Assembly (NCBI GenBank): GCA_029204225.1
Contig: CM055097.1
Coordinates: 74,982,860-75,046,859, forward strand
Source: Diphasiastrum complanatum
Taxonomy: Eukaryota > Streptophyta > Lycopodiopsida > Lycopodiales > Lycopodiaceae
Direction: 5' to 3'
DNA: 64,000 nucleotides
How positions within the stretch are numbered: position 1 is the stretch's first letter; every line of letters starts with the position of its first letter. Made by a program: the position numbers and the translations under genes. Under the pieces are notes generated by a model. That model worked only from the letters and a program-made list of their open reading frames with translations, was not told the DNA's origin and did not search any database. This document shows, piece after piece, positions 1-11,110 of this stretch.

Positions 1-1000
1 GCCAAATTTTGGCAATTTCTCACACTCAAAAGGCAATGAGCATATGGTGTGCAAACTCTATAAAGCATTGTATGGATTGAAACAGTCACCAAGAGCATGG
101 TTTCAGAGAATTAATTATTTCTTTATAAATCATAGTATTAAACGAAGCTCTTATGATTTAAATGTATGCTTTAAGACTTTAGAAATTTCTTATGTTATCC
201 TTACATTGTATATTAATGATACATTGCTTTTTTGACAATGACGTCAAACTTAAGGAAGTAAAAGCTATGCTGTCAAATGAATTTGATGTGATAGATTTTG
301 GCATCCAAATTCATAGATATGTGACCAATAGACTATTTTATATAAGTCAACAAAGATCCATTAATAGTCTATTACATGACTATGATTTTCAAAATTGTAA
401 ACTTGTAGATTTTCTAACGGATCCATGCATGAAACAGTCTTAAGGATCATTGTCCTCAAACAGATGCAGAAAAAGAATGAAGGATTACCAATTTCACTTA
501 GTTATTGGATCTCTCATGTATGCCATGATATGTACCAAATTTGACATTGCTTATGCAGTTCACACTGAGCTAGTTCAAGTCAGAACTTGGAATAACGCAT
601 TGGAAGACACTTATCAGAGTGCTACGATATTTATAGGCCACCAAAGACCAGTGCATCTGCTATGACAAACCCAATATAGAAGGCGATCATGTTTTGCAAG
701 GCTACACAGATGCAAATTGGGAAACTTAGATACACGAAAGTCCATATCATGTTATAATTTCTCACTCAACAATAGTCATATTTTGTAAAACAATACAATA
801 GTTTTCTCTTCTCTTGAATCAAAGTATATCTTTGCAACACATGCGCATGAACGAGCTCGATTTATAGTTTTCATTGTGGATATGTGTTAAATTTTAACTT
901 CCCCCCTCAAGAAAGAGTGGTGGATGGCCAACTTTTGGACTATTTGACAAAAGTTGTTAACATACAGTTGGTACATGAAAAGTGCAAGGTATGGTTTATG
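1..1000 (+). mobile_element. Ty1/copia fragment, RT to RNase H
   Basis: Three successive open stretches on the plus strand match the copia reverse transcriptase thumb and RNase H. Near position 60 the motif YGLKQSPRAWFQ is readable, followed by an RT catalytic-loop region. Around 690-850 a run resembles the RNase H start (GYTDANWE). Near 920-975 a sequence resembles the C-terminal end of copia pol. Gag, protease, integrase and the 5' LTR lie outside the window or are lost. The fragment is old and broken several times. It is closest in wording to copia C at 36-44 kb, so it probably belongs to the same lineage. Confidence 0.85.
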
Positions 1001-1795
1001 TGAGGACATCTTTTGGCTCATCCTCGACTTGAAATGTATATTAAATTTTCATGAACAAGACTATATACGAAGTTAAAACTTTGAAACACCACATAGATGT
1101 TGAATGACAAATGAGGACATACCTGACTTCCATCTTTTAGTGTAGAATGTATAGAGTAAGGTGATGAGCTTTAGTACTCCAATACCTTGAATGATGGTGT
1201 CATCTTGAGAGCATGACATGACGAGGAGCGGTAAGAGGGAGAGAGGTAAATCCCTTGTTGGGGATATTATTCGACATAAGAATCATTTGTTTGCTTGGGC
1301 TTTCATAAGCGTAATGGCTTCCCCAAGTAGGTTGCTTGAGCTTTTGTGAGGATAATGCCGCTTGTGGGCAAATACGTGAGCTCTTTAAGGAAGGGGGGGG
1401 GGGGGGGGGGTGGGGTGTGGGGGTTTGTGGCTTTGATCGAGGGCATTAGCTTAAGGTGGAAGGGTCGAGGAGGTGGACCTTCTTGCATGTGAAAACAACC
1501 TTTTTTTTTGTGTGTGTTGTGATTTTTTTATATGCACATTTTGAGCCTATAACAAATTCTGTTTTCTTTGTTATGAAAATTTTTTAAGCACCTTCCAACG
1601 GAAGGTGTGTAAAAAAATATACATTTTTTTTGTGCACCTTCCGACCCTAGAAAGGTGCATTAGATAAGAAAAAAAAAAACACAGATTTCGCTATAGTGGC
1701 CACGTTTGTTTATTTCACTAAAAGTAAAAACTGGTTCTATGTGGGGGGGGGGAGGCCCTTGTCTGAGGGCTGTTCATTGTAGGAGGACCCTTGTG
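1001..1795. other. no gene recognised; poly-G and short hairpins
   Basis: No convincing coding sequence. The stretch holds a run of about 18 G at 1393-1410 followed by more G blocks, which could form a quadruplex or be an assembly-prone spot. It also holds two short inverted repeats built on CACCTTCC/GGAAGGTG near 1589-1607 and 1631-1656, and another G run at 1742-1751. The ORFs over the G runs are compositional artefacts. Confidence 0.6.
1393..1410 (+). repeat. poly-G homopolymer, G-quadruplex prone
   Basis: About 18 consecutive G followed by TGGGGTGTGGGGG. It is readable directly in the sequence and its length may be unreliable in any assembly. Confidence 0.85.
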
Positions 1796-2376
1796 TAGTG
1801 CAGACATCCCAAAGGGAACCACAACTTAGCTTCACAGCTTTCAATGCTTGCCATCCGAATCCCAAAGGGAGTCGAGAACCGCAACTTAGCTTCCCAGATT
1901 TCAACGCTTGCCATCTGAATCCACTCAACATACAACTAGCCAACTCGCCAACAAAGATCAGACTTAACCAACTTGAAATTTTGGAACCAACATTGAGATC
2001 CAATCTGGTGCCACGCCAGATCTGGGCTCCCGACGTGGGTGACTTCCTTTCAAGCGAGCCGCCCGACATACATCAAACTTAACCAATTCGAAGCCTCGTT
2101 ACAAACGAGCCAACCTAGCGCCATGCCAGATTGGACAACCATAAATAGGTAACTTCCACCCAAGCAAGCCATCCAATTCAGCAACAAGATAAAGCCCGTT
2201 CCCCAATTCACATTCATGCAAAGAAAACACTCTGAATCACAAGCCGCGACAGATATGGCGACAACCAATTTCTGGACCGAATGGTCCGACAGCATACCGC
2301 TGGCGTCCCGGACCGAATGGTCCCGATGGCATACCGCTGGCGTCCGGGGATATGGCCCTCAGCTATGTGCAGATTA
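1796..2376 (+). repeat. dispersed repeat P, copy 1
   Basis: About 580 bp that align by eye, at roughly 80-85% identity, with 61866-62440 in the same orientation. Shared landmarks include CCAACTCGCCAACAA, CCAACATTGAGATCCAA, the inverted motif CTGGCGCCATGCCAGAT (GGTGCCACGCCAGAT here), GCCGCCCGACATACATCA and ACAAGCCGCGACAGATATGG. This copy has two internal tandem duplications absent from copy 2: a ~53-bp unit (starts 1808 and 1861) and a 36-bp unit (starts near 2274 and 2310). No coding capacity is evident. It may be part of an LTR or a large non-autonomous element, but its termini are not clear. Confidence 0.75.
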
Positions 2377-3708
2377 AAAAGATTTGAAGCGGCCTTACAA
2401 CTGGCGCTTTTACCGAACATTGAAACCCAGAAGGTAATCAAAGTCAGTTTGAAAAAAATCTCACTTTATTAATAATCTGAGAAGGTTACATTTCAAGTGT
2501 GTGACCGACCCTAGTCTCTGGGGCGCTGGCATGCCAAGGCGGCGCCAGAACAACATTCTAGCAAGGGGAGCTGAGACTTGGTTGGAGCTCGTCCTGAGTC
2601 ACAACCTGCATCCCCCTATAATTATGGTGAAATTTGCCACCTCCCCTTACAACAAGTGCTCAGCCCAAGTTGGTAAAACAGGTTTCTCTCTCTCTAGAAA
2701 GTCATTTCGTCTCTCTAAAATTTATCGATCCCCAGGCTTCCTTTAATCATGCCTAGATTTTGTGAGGTGATTGCACATCGATCCGAGGTCTTTGGACTTC
2801 GTTAGATCCGATAAAAGTTTGAAGCGATAAGAACTTGGCGCCGGCTGGATTCTGGTCGTAGTGGCGCCAGGGGTAGCAGTGGCGATGCTGGCGCCGAGAG
2901 TAAAGCTTGCACTTGTAGTTAGCTTTACAACACCTTGTCTGAGAGTATTAGCCCTCAATCAAGGTCCAAGTCCCTGAAATTTGATACTATTTGATATAAA
3001 TTTGTCTATATATGCAAATTCTATTCGAAATCTCCTTGTATTATGTGCTGGGCTAGAACCTCCTAGATACAAAGAAAAAATTAAAGAGTTAGAATCACAT
3101 AGGGGAAAGGTTTCAAGGACCTTATGTGTTGGGAGGACACTTGCCTCGGGGTGGAGTTCCAAAATAAATAAATACATCTTTCCACTTAGCATTATGGGGG
3201 GTTGCCCTTCGAGAAAAGCGTTCGAGGGCGGAATGCCCCAAGGGCGACTCCTGCCTTACCGTAATTTGATTTTTTAACCTTTTTGAAATGTTTTTTGTCG
3301 TAAATTTCTTTTACTCTCACGTTCCATGCGAAAGGTTTAAATTTTTTCATTAAAACATGGTGAGGTGGCGAGATTCCAATGTGGAAGTCATCTCGATTTT
3401 CTTTATGAGAAGGTTAAAAATGACATTACAAAAAAGAGACGTGAACTTGGCTTTTACTGATTTGTAACAACCTACTAATTTTTTTATAGTGTATTTCTGT
3501 GAAACCTTAAAAGCCACAATATCACACCTGCATTTATTATTTCAAGATTTGGAGAAGTAATAAATGTACAATGCATCATTACTACTTTTAGACATAACCA
3601 GAAGTGCATTACACTTTGTAAAATACTTTTATTATTATTAGAAAGTATTTTTTAGAAACCTGAAATCATAAACTTACTATTTTTAATAAATCACGGGTTA
3701 TTTTTAAC
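2377..3708. other. no gene recognised; GGCGCC-rich tract then AT-rich DNA
   Basis: GGCGCC occurs at 2541, 2837, 2863 and 2891 within 350 bp, one of them in CTTGGCGCCGG, which resembles the TGGCGCC type of Ty3/gypsy primer-binding site. This could be an LTR/PBS relic downstream of repeat P, but no matching LTR pair or polyprotein is seen. The rest (2960-3700) is AT-rich with no coding signal. Confidence 0.4.
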
Positions 3709-3847
3709 AAAAAAAAAAAAAAAAAAAAACCAGCGAGTGTCACGGCAGGGGAAGGCCCCCGCCTGGGGGCCTTCCGTGCCTGGAAGGCGCCTCGGGCCGC
3801 CCTCGGACGTCTCCAGGCGCTGGCGCTGAAGGCCCCGGCATGGGGCC
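3709..3847. other. poly-A run followed by GC-rich hairpin block
   Basis: A run of 21 A (3709-3729) abuts about 115 bp of very GC-rich sequence inside AT-rich DNA. The block contains a perfect inverted repeat with 11-bp arms (GGAAGGCCCCC at 3750-3760, GGGGGCCTTCC at 3765-3775) and a 4-nt loop, plus further GGC/GCC-rich partial palindromes. The poly-A could be the tail of a retroposed sequence to its left. The GC block has no recognised homology and no ORF of note. Confidence 0.6.
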
Positions 3848-4067
3848 TTACCCTATATGTTGATTATAGATAGAGATATATATATATTCATAACTTTAGC
3901 AATTGCTTTGAATCTGTGTGTACGACACACTCACATACATGCTGGGTTCGAACCTTCTGGAATGCACTACAATTTTTGCAAAAGGGGGCACCGCCTCCAT
4001 TTTCCAACCCAGCAGCGCCCCACCAGCTCACACCGACTTCAGCGATGGCACAATCGCCGTTAGAAGC

Positions 4068-4132
4068 TGACGTCAAATCATATCTCTGGAATATTCCCGT
4101 TTGATCCCTCGTCCCGAACTCGGCGTATAAAA
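4068..4132 (+). promoter_or_regulatory. candidate Y1 promoter (TGACGTCA and TATA box)
   Basis: A perfect palindromic bZIP site TGACGTCA lies at 4068-4075 and a canonical TATAAAA at 4126-4132, about 50 bp apart and in the right order for a plus-strand start near 4160. The Y2 copy retains a diverged version of the flanking sequence. The ATG at 4135 is too close to the TATA box to be the translation start. Confidence 0.5.
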
Positions 4133-4394
4133 GGATGTGGGAAGCAATTGAAAGGGATATGCAGGCATTGATAGAGCGCAGAGAAGCAGAGATGCAGCGG
4201 GAGATGATGCTCGAAGCAGAGATGGAGCAGGAGATGATGCTCAATCAGAGACACGGAGCAGTGTGCGCAAGCAGGAGGTTGAGGCATGGGCGCGTAGTCC
4301 CTTTTCTTGTGTGTGCTTATGGCCGTTTGCAGCAGATGGGTGCCCCTTGTGGCAGATCTGTGAAACTGTGGAGATACGAAGCCGAGAGCTGGTG

Positions 4395-4857
4395 ATGGAG
4401 GCAACAAGGATGCTAGTTCGGGTTTTTTTAGCGATCATGTTGTGGCTTATCAACGACTCGAGAGGGACTGAGTGGAGCACGCGCGAACTTGAAGGTGATA
4501 ATTCGTTTCATGAAGTATCGGCAGGTGCAGAAGATGAATTTCCTTCTTACACCATGTTGTGTCTATGGCAGAGCGGATCGGTACCTCCTTCAAGACTGAA
4601 AACGAAAAATTGGTGACGGATTTATCAAGGACGGTGGTTTTCGAGTTTTCAGGCAGTATTCCCGAGTATGGCTAGAATTTCAACTAAATAATGGGATTTT
4701 TTGCGACCTTGTTCCACTATTCAATAATTACGGAATCACATCTTCTTCATCTGTAGATCCTACTTATTGTGGATGTATTTCTTTTGAGACGTGGATCATA
4801 CTCATCTGCAACAAGGACAGGGTTTTGTTAGTGTATTGGTGCCGTGAAATGACATGA
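4395..4857 (+). CDS. Y1 gene, putative secreted or membrane protein of unknown family (5' part)
   Basis: I do not recognise this family. From the ATG at 4395 the frame encodes a signal-like hydrophobic segment (MLVRVFLAIMLWLI) and then a part conserved with Y2 (DSRGTEWSTRELEGD, later GAEDEF and MLC.W.SGSV). This frame stops at 4614-4616. An overlapping frame, open from 4600 to 4857, continues the similarity (VWLEFQLNNGIFCDLV, then NKDRVLLVYWC before the stop). A frameshift or unrecognised splice therefore separates the two parts. The start at 4395 is preferred over the in-frame upstream ATG at 4263 because Y2 has an ATG at the equivalent place and upstream similarity is not frame-preserving. 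A promoter lies 260 bp upstream. Expression and function are unknown. Confidence 0.5.
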
Positions 4858-4998
4858 TAAAGCCGACCTATTTTGATGTCGGCCGGAGTGTCAGTAATTT
4901 GGCAGCTTTCTGATTTTGTCCTTAGTTGATACTTCAGGTGTCTAAAAGAAGAATGATATTTTCAGAACAGTGGTACAGTAGTACGTTGGCAAGGGGCA

Positions 4999-5620
4999 AC
5001 GGTTTTATGCAAAAAACTTGTGGTTGCTTTTTTGTAGCACTTGCGATCGGTGTTCGGAAGATCATTTTTCAGTTTCTCATCGTCTTGGAGTAACATGGGT
5101 TATCTTTTTATGGGGCACTTGCTGAACCAGAATCTTTCTCTGTGACTCCAACAACTGCTCCTACTCTGGGACTCTACCCTGACGATTATCGACTTTTGCA
5201 CGAATTGTGGGATTGCAACCTTCGAAGAACTTCCATCTTTGGTTTTGCTGTTTTAGTGCATGTGCATCTCAGCAGCCATGCTTCAAGCTTCAAAACTCTC
5301 TTCTTGAGAGGCTATAGCAGCTATTTTTCAATACCAACTGTTCTGATAGGCTACACAAAGTAAGGTCAAGGCTATAAATCTCTATGCATAAAATTCTTAT
5401 TGCTCATATTGAATTTCTCAAATAGATAATAAAAAATCTGTAGTTTGTTATAATCCACAGGAACTTTGCCCTTATGGGTGCGCTTACGGGGCGAGTTCCA
5501 CTTTAATAAAACTGGTTATTTTTGTGGGCTTTGGGAGATTTTCCTCCCGGTCTGTGTCGTAGTTGTATGGTTGCCTTTATTGTGTTTTCTTTTCTGTTGT
5601 CCTATTGATCTCCTTGAATT
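4999..5620 (+). other. conserved non-coding part of Y1
   Basis: Conserved with the Y2 reverse complement but without a shared reading frame, so it is probably intron or 3' UTR. It includes a characteristic phrase (ACGGGGCGAGTTCCACT near 5490, then AATAAAACTGG) and the block CATCTCAGCAGCCATGC near 5264. Just upstream, at 4864-4885, a small stem (GCCGAC/GTCGGC) follows the 4855 stop. Confidence 0.45.
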
Positions 5621-5746
5621 TTAATGCAGTGTCTACAGTATAAAAGCTCAACGGTAGAATTTACAACTGAATTTTATTGATTAAAGATAAAACTCACGTG
5701 TCTCAGGATTTGAGCTTGGATCTTAATGTCAACTGCATTTTTAAAG

Positions 5747-5918
5747 AAAAAGACTGCTTAATCCATATCCTATGGAAGGATTCCGCTGGGCACTTTGGGA
5801 ATCAGGCAGGCAACTAGGCTGTGCAGAGTTTGGAAAAAGAATGTCTTTTGAGAGTGATGAGAAGTTGGCGTTTCAGTTGCAATTCAAATTTACAGGTTTA
5901 GATATTCAAAGGTATTGA
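5747..5918 (+). CDS. Y1 candidate last exon
   Basis: An open stretch in one frame from a possible acceptor AG at 5745-5746 to a TGA at 5916-5918. The peptide (NPYPMEGFRWALWESG ... FGKRMSFESDEKLAFQ) has coding-like composition. The same block in Y2 (about 31049-31206, minus) keeps the DNA similarity but has several stops in this frame. That contrast suggests the frame was constrained in Y1 and decayed in Y2. It is too short for the usual ORF cut-off. Linkage to the 4395-4857 part is inferred only from order and shared duplication. Confidence 0.45.
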
Positions 5919-6040
5919 ACTTGAAGCTTTCTCGCATATTTTACTTGTCTGCAAATAAAAAACAGCGAAGTATCTACATTTAGTAATCAAGTAATGAATT
6001 ATAAATTGCTTATTTATGAAGGTTATGTTAGGTAGTGTTT

Positions 6041-8890
6041 CTCCCTCAAATACAAGAAAGGTCCCTTTTGGTCATATGTAGTCCATTGGTAGAGCACCTG
6101 AATGGATCGTTCATTGACATTTGCTTCTTAGTCAACATGGTGTGTATCTAAGAGAACTGAATTCTTTCAAAACCATTATAGCTTCTGCTTGGTATTGATG
6201 AGACTTCCAAGTAAAAATGGTGGGCTAAGATTTCTTGTTTATTAAATTGTATATTATTGTTTTGATGTAGATCTGTTTTTTTGGGGTGCATGTACATGAC
6301 TGACTTTCCAAATTGAGTTTGTGAATTTGGAATTTTTCAGCATCCAATCTTACGAATAGGTATGCTTCACAGCAGAGAGTAAATGAGTGTGTAACTCCAA
6401 TACTGAGCCTCAATGCTTGAATCAAGGGTATGGTGAGCATTTTAGCATCTTGTAAAAATAATTAATTCAAAATAACGTCCAGGCTACTTCTCATTATGCC
6501 TTTTCACAAATCAATTCAGTTTAGCCTAAGGTCGTGCAGCAAGCAAGTATAAAAAATTTTGAAACGAGTCTTTAAAAGGTGATTAAAAGGGTGTTTTTGG
6601 AAATCTGTTAAAGCATGGTTATGGTTGAAAAGCATCACAGTTGCTCTTGATGTTCTAAATGAAAGTAGCAAATGAAAGTATCAAAAATCACTTCAGCACA
6701 CAGTTGTAAGTGGTGAAGCTATCAGGTCTCCCTGATATCACGGGCCTGTTATTGAAGGTGTGCATTTCTGCATCTTAATCTTAACAGCAATCTAAAGGTA
6801 TAGGTAAGAAAGCAGAACTAGGTGGGCTTTCTTTGCTGCTGTTATCTTAGTATCATACATAATAACAACTGAGATGCTGGGGAAATTGTAAACGTCCAAA
6901 ACACAGTTCAGTTTGCATTTAGAGTGTATGTTGAAATCGGTATTTGTGAAAAGCAGAACCAGTCTGACACTAGCTCAGGACAGTGCGTGAGCACCACGCA
7001 GTTTGCCACTGAATGTAACAATGTGTTGTGCCGATCTGGATTTCTAACCTCTGCTTTAGAGGTTTTGCTGATACCATACAAATATTAGAAATTAGTGTCC
7101 AACATTATCCCAAGTTGAATTGACAGCTATGTACGCTAATTTTGCTAGTGACATCATGTGTGTCTTGTGAGGGGTTTCTGTTTGTTTTCACCGATTTCTG
7201 TTTGATATGCAAACACGATAAAAAGGTTGAAGTGTTGTTGCCAAACAGAATTGGAAAGTGCAAGCTCCTCAGGTGAAGGAATTAAGGAATCAACAATGAA
7301 ATGTGCAGTTTGTGTAGATTAAGAAGAATAGTCAGCACCGATTTCTGTGAGATGAGCAAGCACGATAGGAAGGGTGAAGTGTTGTTGCTATCAAATAGAA
7401 TTGGAAATTGTAAGCTCCTCGGGTGAAGGAATCAACAATGAAATGTGCAGTTTGTGTAAATTGAGAATAATGGTCAATACATCTTGAGTGTGCAGCAGGA
7501 TCTTTTGGTGAAAGATATGGATTATCACACTGTTATGTTGCATACCATCCCAGACTTGACATTGAAACATGTTTAGGTACTCAGATCAGTATTGCAGAGT
7601 CTGAAACTTATTGCATAGCGCCATTTATTAGGATTTAACCTTTGCAGAGATCATTTTATTTGATGTAAAGTCTTTTGAGGGTTTTTAATGTGGGTTATTA
7701 AGATTAGTATATGAATGTATATCAGTTGAATGCTTTTTATCTTCAGCAGTTGGTTGCTTTTATCAGTTTCACTCTCCAGGAAGAGTGATTGCCAAAGGGT
7801 TAGAGCTTGAGGGTGGATGCCCTTCCCGGAGCACAATTCCAAGGTGGTGTTCTCCTTGTCTTAATAATTTCTTTTTTGCTATTATTTTTTTTTAAAAACT
7901 CATTCTGGGCAAAAGATGTGTGTAAAAAGATTTTGCCATGAAAATTTGTGCACTATAGATTTGGTTTGAGAGGTTACACCATCTTTCATAAAAATGTGAA
8001 ATAATATTACAAACGGATGTATTGTATTCGCTCACAGAAAATTGGTGAGTTAACACGGGCAGTAAACGTCAAGTTGAGTTACAATGGCAAACAACAATAT
8101 TTTACCCCATGACTTATTGGTGTTGATATATTATTTATATTATTTATAATGTCAAAGGAAAAATGTCCTCATAGATGATGTAATGTGGTTTACTCGGTCA
8201 GGGAGTTGATTTAGGGAAAGCTATGGCTTTGCCTTCAGCTTAATAGTTTTCCTGAATTTAATGTGAAGAATATAATTTAAAACCAATAATAATAAAAAAC
8301 CATTGGGTGAGTTGGAATAGAGGACTTTTGTTCAAGTTGAGGTTCAATTCCTCAATATGTTTGTCATATTCATAAAGCTTTTGTATCTTCTTGTACATCA
8401 ACTTTTGGTAAAAATGAAGAACATTAAAATGTACCACTTTCTACTTTCTGTGTGGTATTAATTTTAAGTGTAGGTAGAATATTTCAAATGCATTTGAAAT
8501 ATCTCCATGTGTAATGGGAATTTGAAATATCTCACCATGTGTAACGGTTGGTAGATAAGAAGGTAACAAGGGTTCGAGTTTGACAAAATTAGATTTTACG
8601 TTTTTACACAACTCTTGTGTCTCTCTTGTTATTTTGATTGATGGGGTCCCGTTCACTTACATATGTACAGAGATTGTGCATGTTACATATGATGAAGATA
8701 TTGGACATTTTTTGCTTTGCAACTTTTACATAGAAGTTGTCCAAGTTTGCAAGAGGCAATCACTTTTGCCCAGCGCATAGAATCCTCTGTTAAGAATTTT
8801 AAAAGTTCTCAAATATGCTCCCAAAGTCGCAATTGTTTTTCAAACCTTCATATATGTTTGTTCTAATGGACATTTGGTCTAGATTTTGCA
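6041..8890. other. no gene recognised; AT-rich, one tandem duplication
   Basis: No coding region is supported. A 147-bp diverged tandem duplication lies at 7189-7480. Two places carry tRNA-promoter-like wording (6089-6110 and 8305-8362) but no foldable tRNA. A tail-like phrase near 7795-7850 resembles one near 3120-3170. Confidence 0.55.
7189..7480. repeat. 147-bp tandem duplication (two diverged units)
   Basis: Unit 1 begins at 7189 and unit 2 at 7336, both with CACCGATTTCTG. Both continue through AGTGTTGTTGC, AAGCTCCTC.GGTGAAGGAAT and CAACAATGAAATGTGCAG. The units differ by scattered substitutions and a small indel. Confidence 0.85.
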
Positions 8891-8899
8891 AATCATATA

Positions 8900-10700
8900 A
8901 CCAAATGTAGCAAGTACTTAATGCAATCAAAGTTGATAGCTATTTTTGCGACTCTTGGATCAGTGCTAGGAACCCTAAGTGAGTGGCTTTTGAAGGCGAG
9001 CCATTTACAATCTTTGACATCTGCTGCTTCTTGGATTGTTTACACAATTAAACTTTTGCTTAGTTTTGTTAGATTTTGAAAGTTCAATCTTTTCCGTCTC
9101 CAAACAATTAGTTGCCAAGTTGGGGTTGTCAATTGCAAAAGTAGAGGATATGAGTTCTTTTTTAAGTTCATTGAAAGCTTTATTGCTCCTCTCATGTGGT
9201 CGTTGTAACCTTAAAGGTTTAGATCTATCTTTCTCATATTAGTGTTATGCCTCTCTAAGTAGTTATTCTCAATCACTTTGAGAATATATTGGTTATCTTT
9301 TTCTACACCAATGCTTAATTTTTTCTCTAGAAATTTTCATTTTCTTGATTCTGGGTTTCATTAACTATTGTAGAATCTGATGATTTTCTCTCAGATTCAA
9401 CTTTCTAATGCAATCTTGTTGACTAGTTTTTTCATCTTATTGTAGACCATGATAACTTACACATGTTTCATGCCATCAAAACTTTCCAAGTTTTTCCAAT
9501 TAAAAATTTTGGTGAGAAGATGTCTTTCTAAAGAGCTTGAGACAATCAAAAATATTTTTTCTTATATGTTGGCGAAAGGTATTAGTTGTCCCTCTCATGG
9601 TGCTAGGGCCTTCAAGCGTCATTTTGAGAAGACATCTAATGGAGTTCATAGATTATGTGTAGATTCTTAATAGTTAAATGTAATGACACATTGTGATGCT
9701 TATTTGCTTCCTAACATGGATAATAGCAGTACGTTTTGACATATTGCGTCATTTTGAGAAGACATCCAATGGAGTTCTTAGATTATGTGTAGATTTTTAA
9801 TAATTAAATGTAATGACACATTGTGATGCTTATTTGCTTCCTAACATGGATAATTTGCTAGATCAAGTACGTTTTGACATATTCTACTTCTCTTGATTTA
9901 GTTGTCAAGCCTTTGATGAATTTTAGTTTTTTCTTCTGATGCTTCTAAAATTTGTTTTTGAACTCTTTCAAGCTTATATAAGTTTAAGGTGATGCCATTT
10001 GGTCTTTTTGGCACTCTAAGTCATACCAAAACTTGGGATAACCATGTACACATGTTATAGTCGATTTTACAAACTTATTTAAGTGCAATCTCAAGCTTTG
10101 GATGAAAATGTATGATTGGAAATAAAGTTTACAGAAAGTTTTTGTCGAATTTGCAGATGATCAAGGCATCTTCTAAGTTTATCAATGGAAGGTTTATTGT
10201 AGCAATTTTTTTTTTTTCAAAATTTATATTAAATTTCAAGTGTGCATCATTTAATTGAAGTCAAGCTTGTGTTTATCCTTCTGATCAAATTCATACTAAT
10301 ATTACTATTATTCATCATGTTTTCGCAGATTTTTCATTGGACTTCTCAAGCACTATTGGACAAAGTTATCTTAATATAGACAAATCTTTTTAAAATCAAA
10401 TGATAAACCGATATAGCATTTGTTGTCCACAAGTTGGTGAGTTTTGAGCTTTGAATTTTTTGTAGAGACAATATGATTTTATAGTTAATTTGAGTTTGTT
10501 TGCATTGGCTTTCATTTTTTATCTTGAATCATGCTAATATAGGAAAATCTAGACATCTTTGTGAGATTTTGTGGCAAGTTGAAGCACATTTGAGACCTTT
10601 ATTTTCGTAAATATTCAAATTCTTGAACATCTTTGTTAAAAATTTTATTATCTAAACCAATTTCTCAGAATGAGATTTATGTTATTGCATTTCATTTCTA
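8900..10700 (+). mobile_element. Ty3/gypsy pol fragment
   Basis: Short plus-strand stretches resemble the gypsy reverse transcriptase in the expected order. A region near 9560-9720 reads like the RT start (HRLCVDS, then DAYLLPNMDN), and near 9980-10020 the motif KVMPFGLF is readable, typical of gypsy RT. Protease-like and downstream parts are too decayed to assign. It is old and broken many times, with no LTRs found. It contains an internal 130-bp tandem duplication. A caulimovirus-like origin was considered, but nothing beyond RT wording supports it. Confidence 0.7.
9617..9880. repeat. 130-bp tandem duplication inside the gypsy fragment
   Basis: GCGTCATTTTGAGAAGACAT starts at 9616 and again at 9746, and the following ~120 bp are nearly identical. 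The second unit carries a few extra bases before AGTACGTTTTGACATATT. Confidence 0.9.
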
Positions 10701-11110
10701 CCTCCAATATTTTTTTTTTAGTATTTAATCTAAATTATGTTGTGTTGTCTTGTGACATGTCTTGAACAAAATTTTGATGAGATGCGGGGACTTTCAAGAA
10801 AAGACTTAATACATCAATTTCACATGTGTAGAACTTTAGAATTCATGAAGTGTAGAACTCTAGAGGCCTTTTGGTGGAGACTGGACATATCTCCATGTTT
10901 AAATACTATTGACTTTGAAAAAATAATCAATATGATGATCCATAATTTTGGTGTAATTTTGTTGGTCATGCAGTGTATCCCTTTCAAATGTGTTGTATTG
11001 CTAACTCGGGGCTAGATCTTTAAGACTGTAAATCTTGGTGTGCTCATTGCAAAAACGAAAGCGGGAGTACAATGGGCACTTTTGAAATCTTTGTATGCTT
11101 ATAGTGAAAT

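Larger units (their letters stand above)
4060..6040 (+). repeat. locus Y1, inverted paralogous segment of 30870-32700
   Basis: About 2 kb that match the reverse complement of 30870-32700 over promoter, coding and downstream parts. Examples are GCAGCAGATGGGTGCCCCTT in both copies, CATCTCAGCAGCCATGCTTCAAG, and ACGGGGCGAGTTCCACT with TGTGTCGTAGTTG. Similarity runs through presumed non-coding stretches (5000-5700) as well as coding ones, so it is a genomic duplication and not two retrocopies. Homology fades near 6030. Confidence 0.85.

Noticed and set aside
1303-1488. Pro-rich minus-strand ORF over the poly-G run
   Set aside because: It is a direct translation of the homopolymer and neighbouring G blocks.
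6085-6115. tRNA-like A-box wording (GTAGTCCATTGGTAGAGCACC)
   Set aside because: No B box at the right distance and no cloverleaf. At most a decayed SINE head.
8298-8375. possible tRNA or SINE (GGTTCAATTCC B box with a weak A box)
   Set aside because: The acceptor and anticodon stems do not pair, and no second copy or tail supports a SINE.
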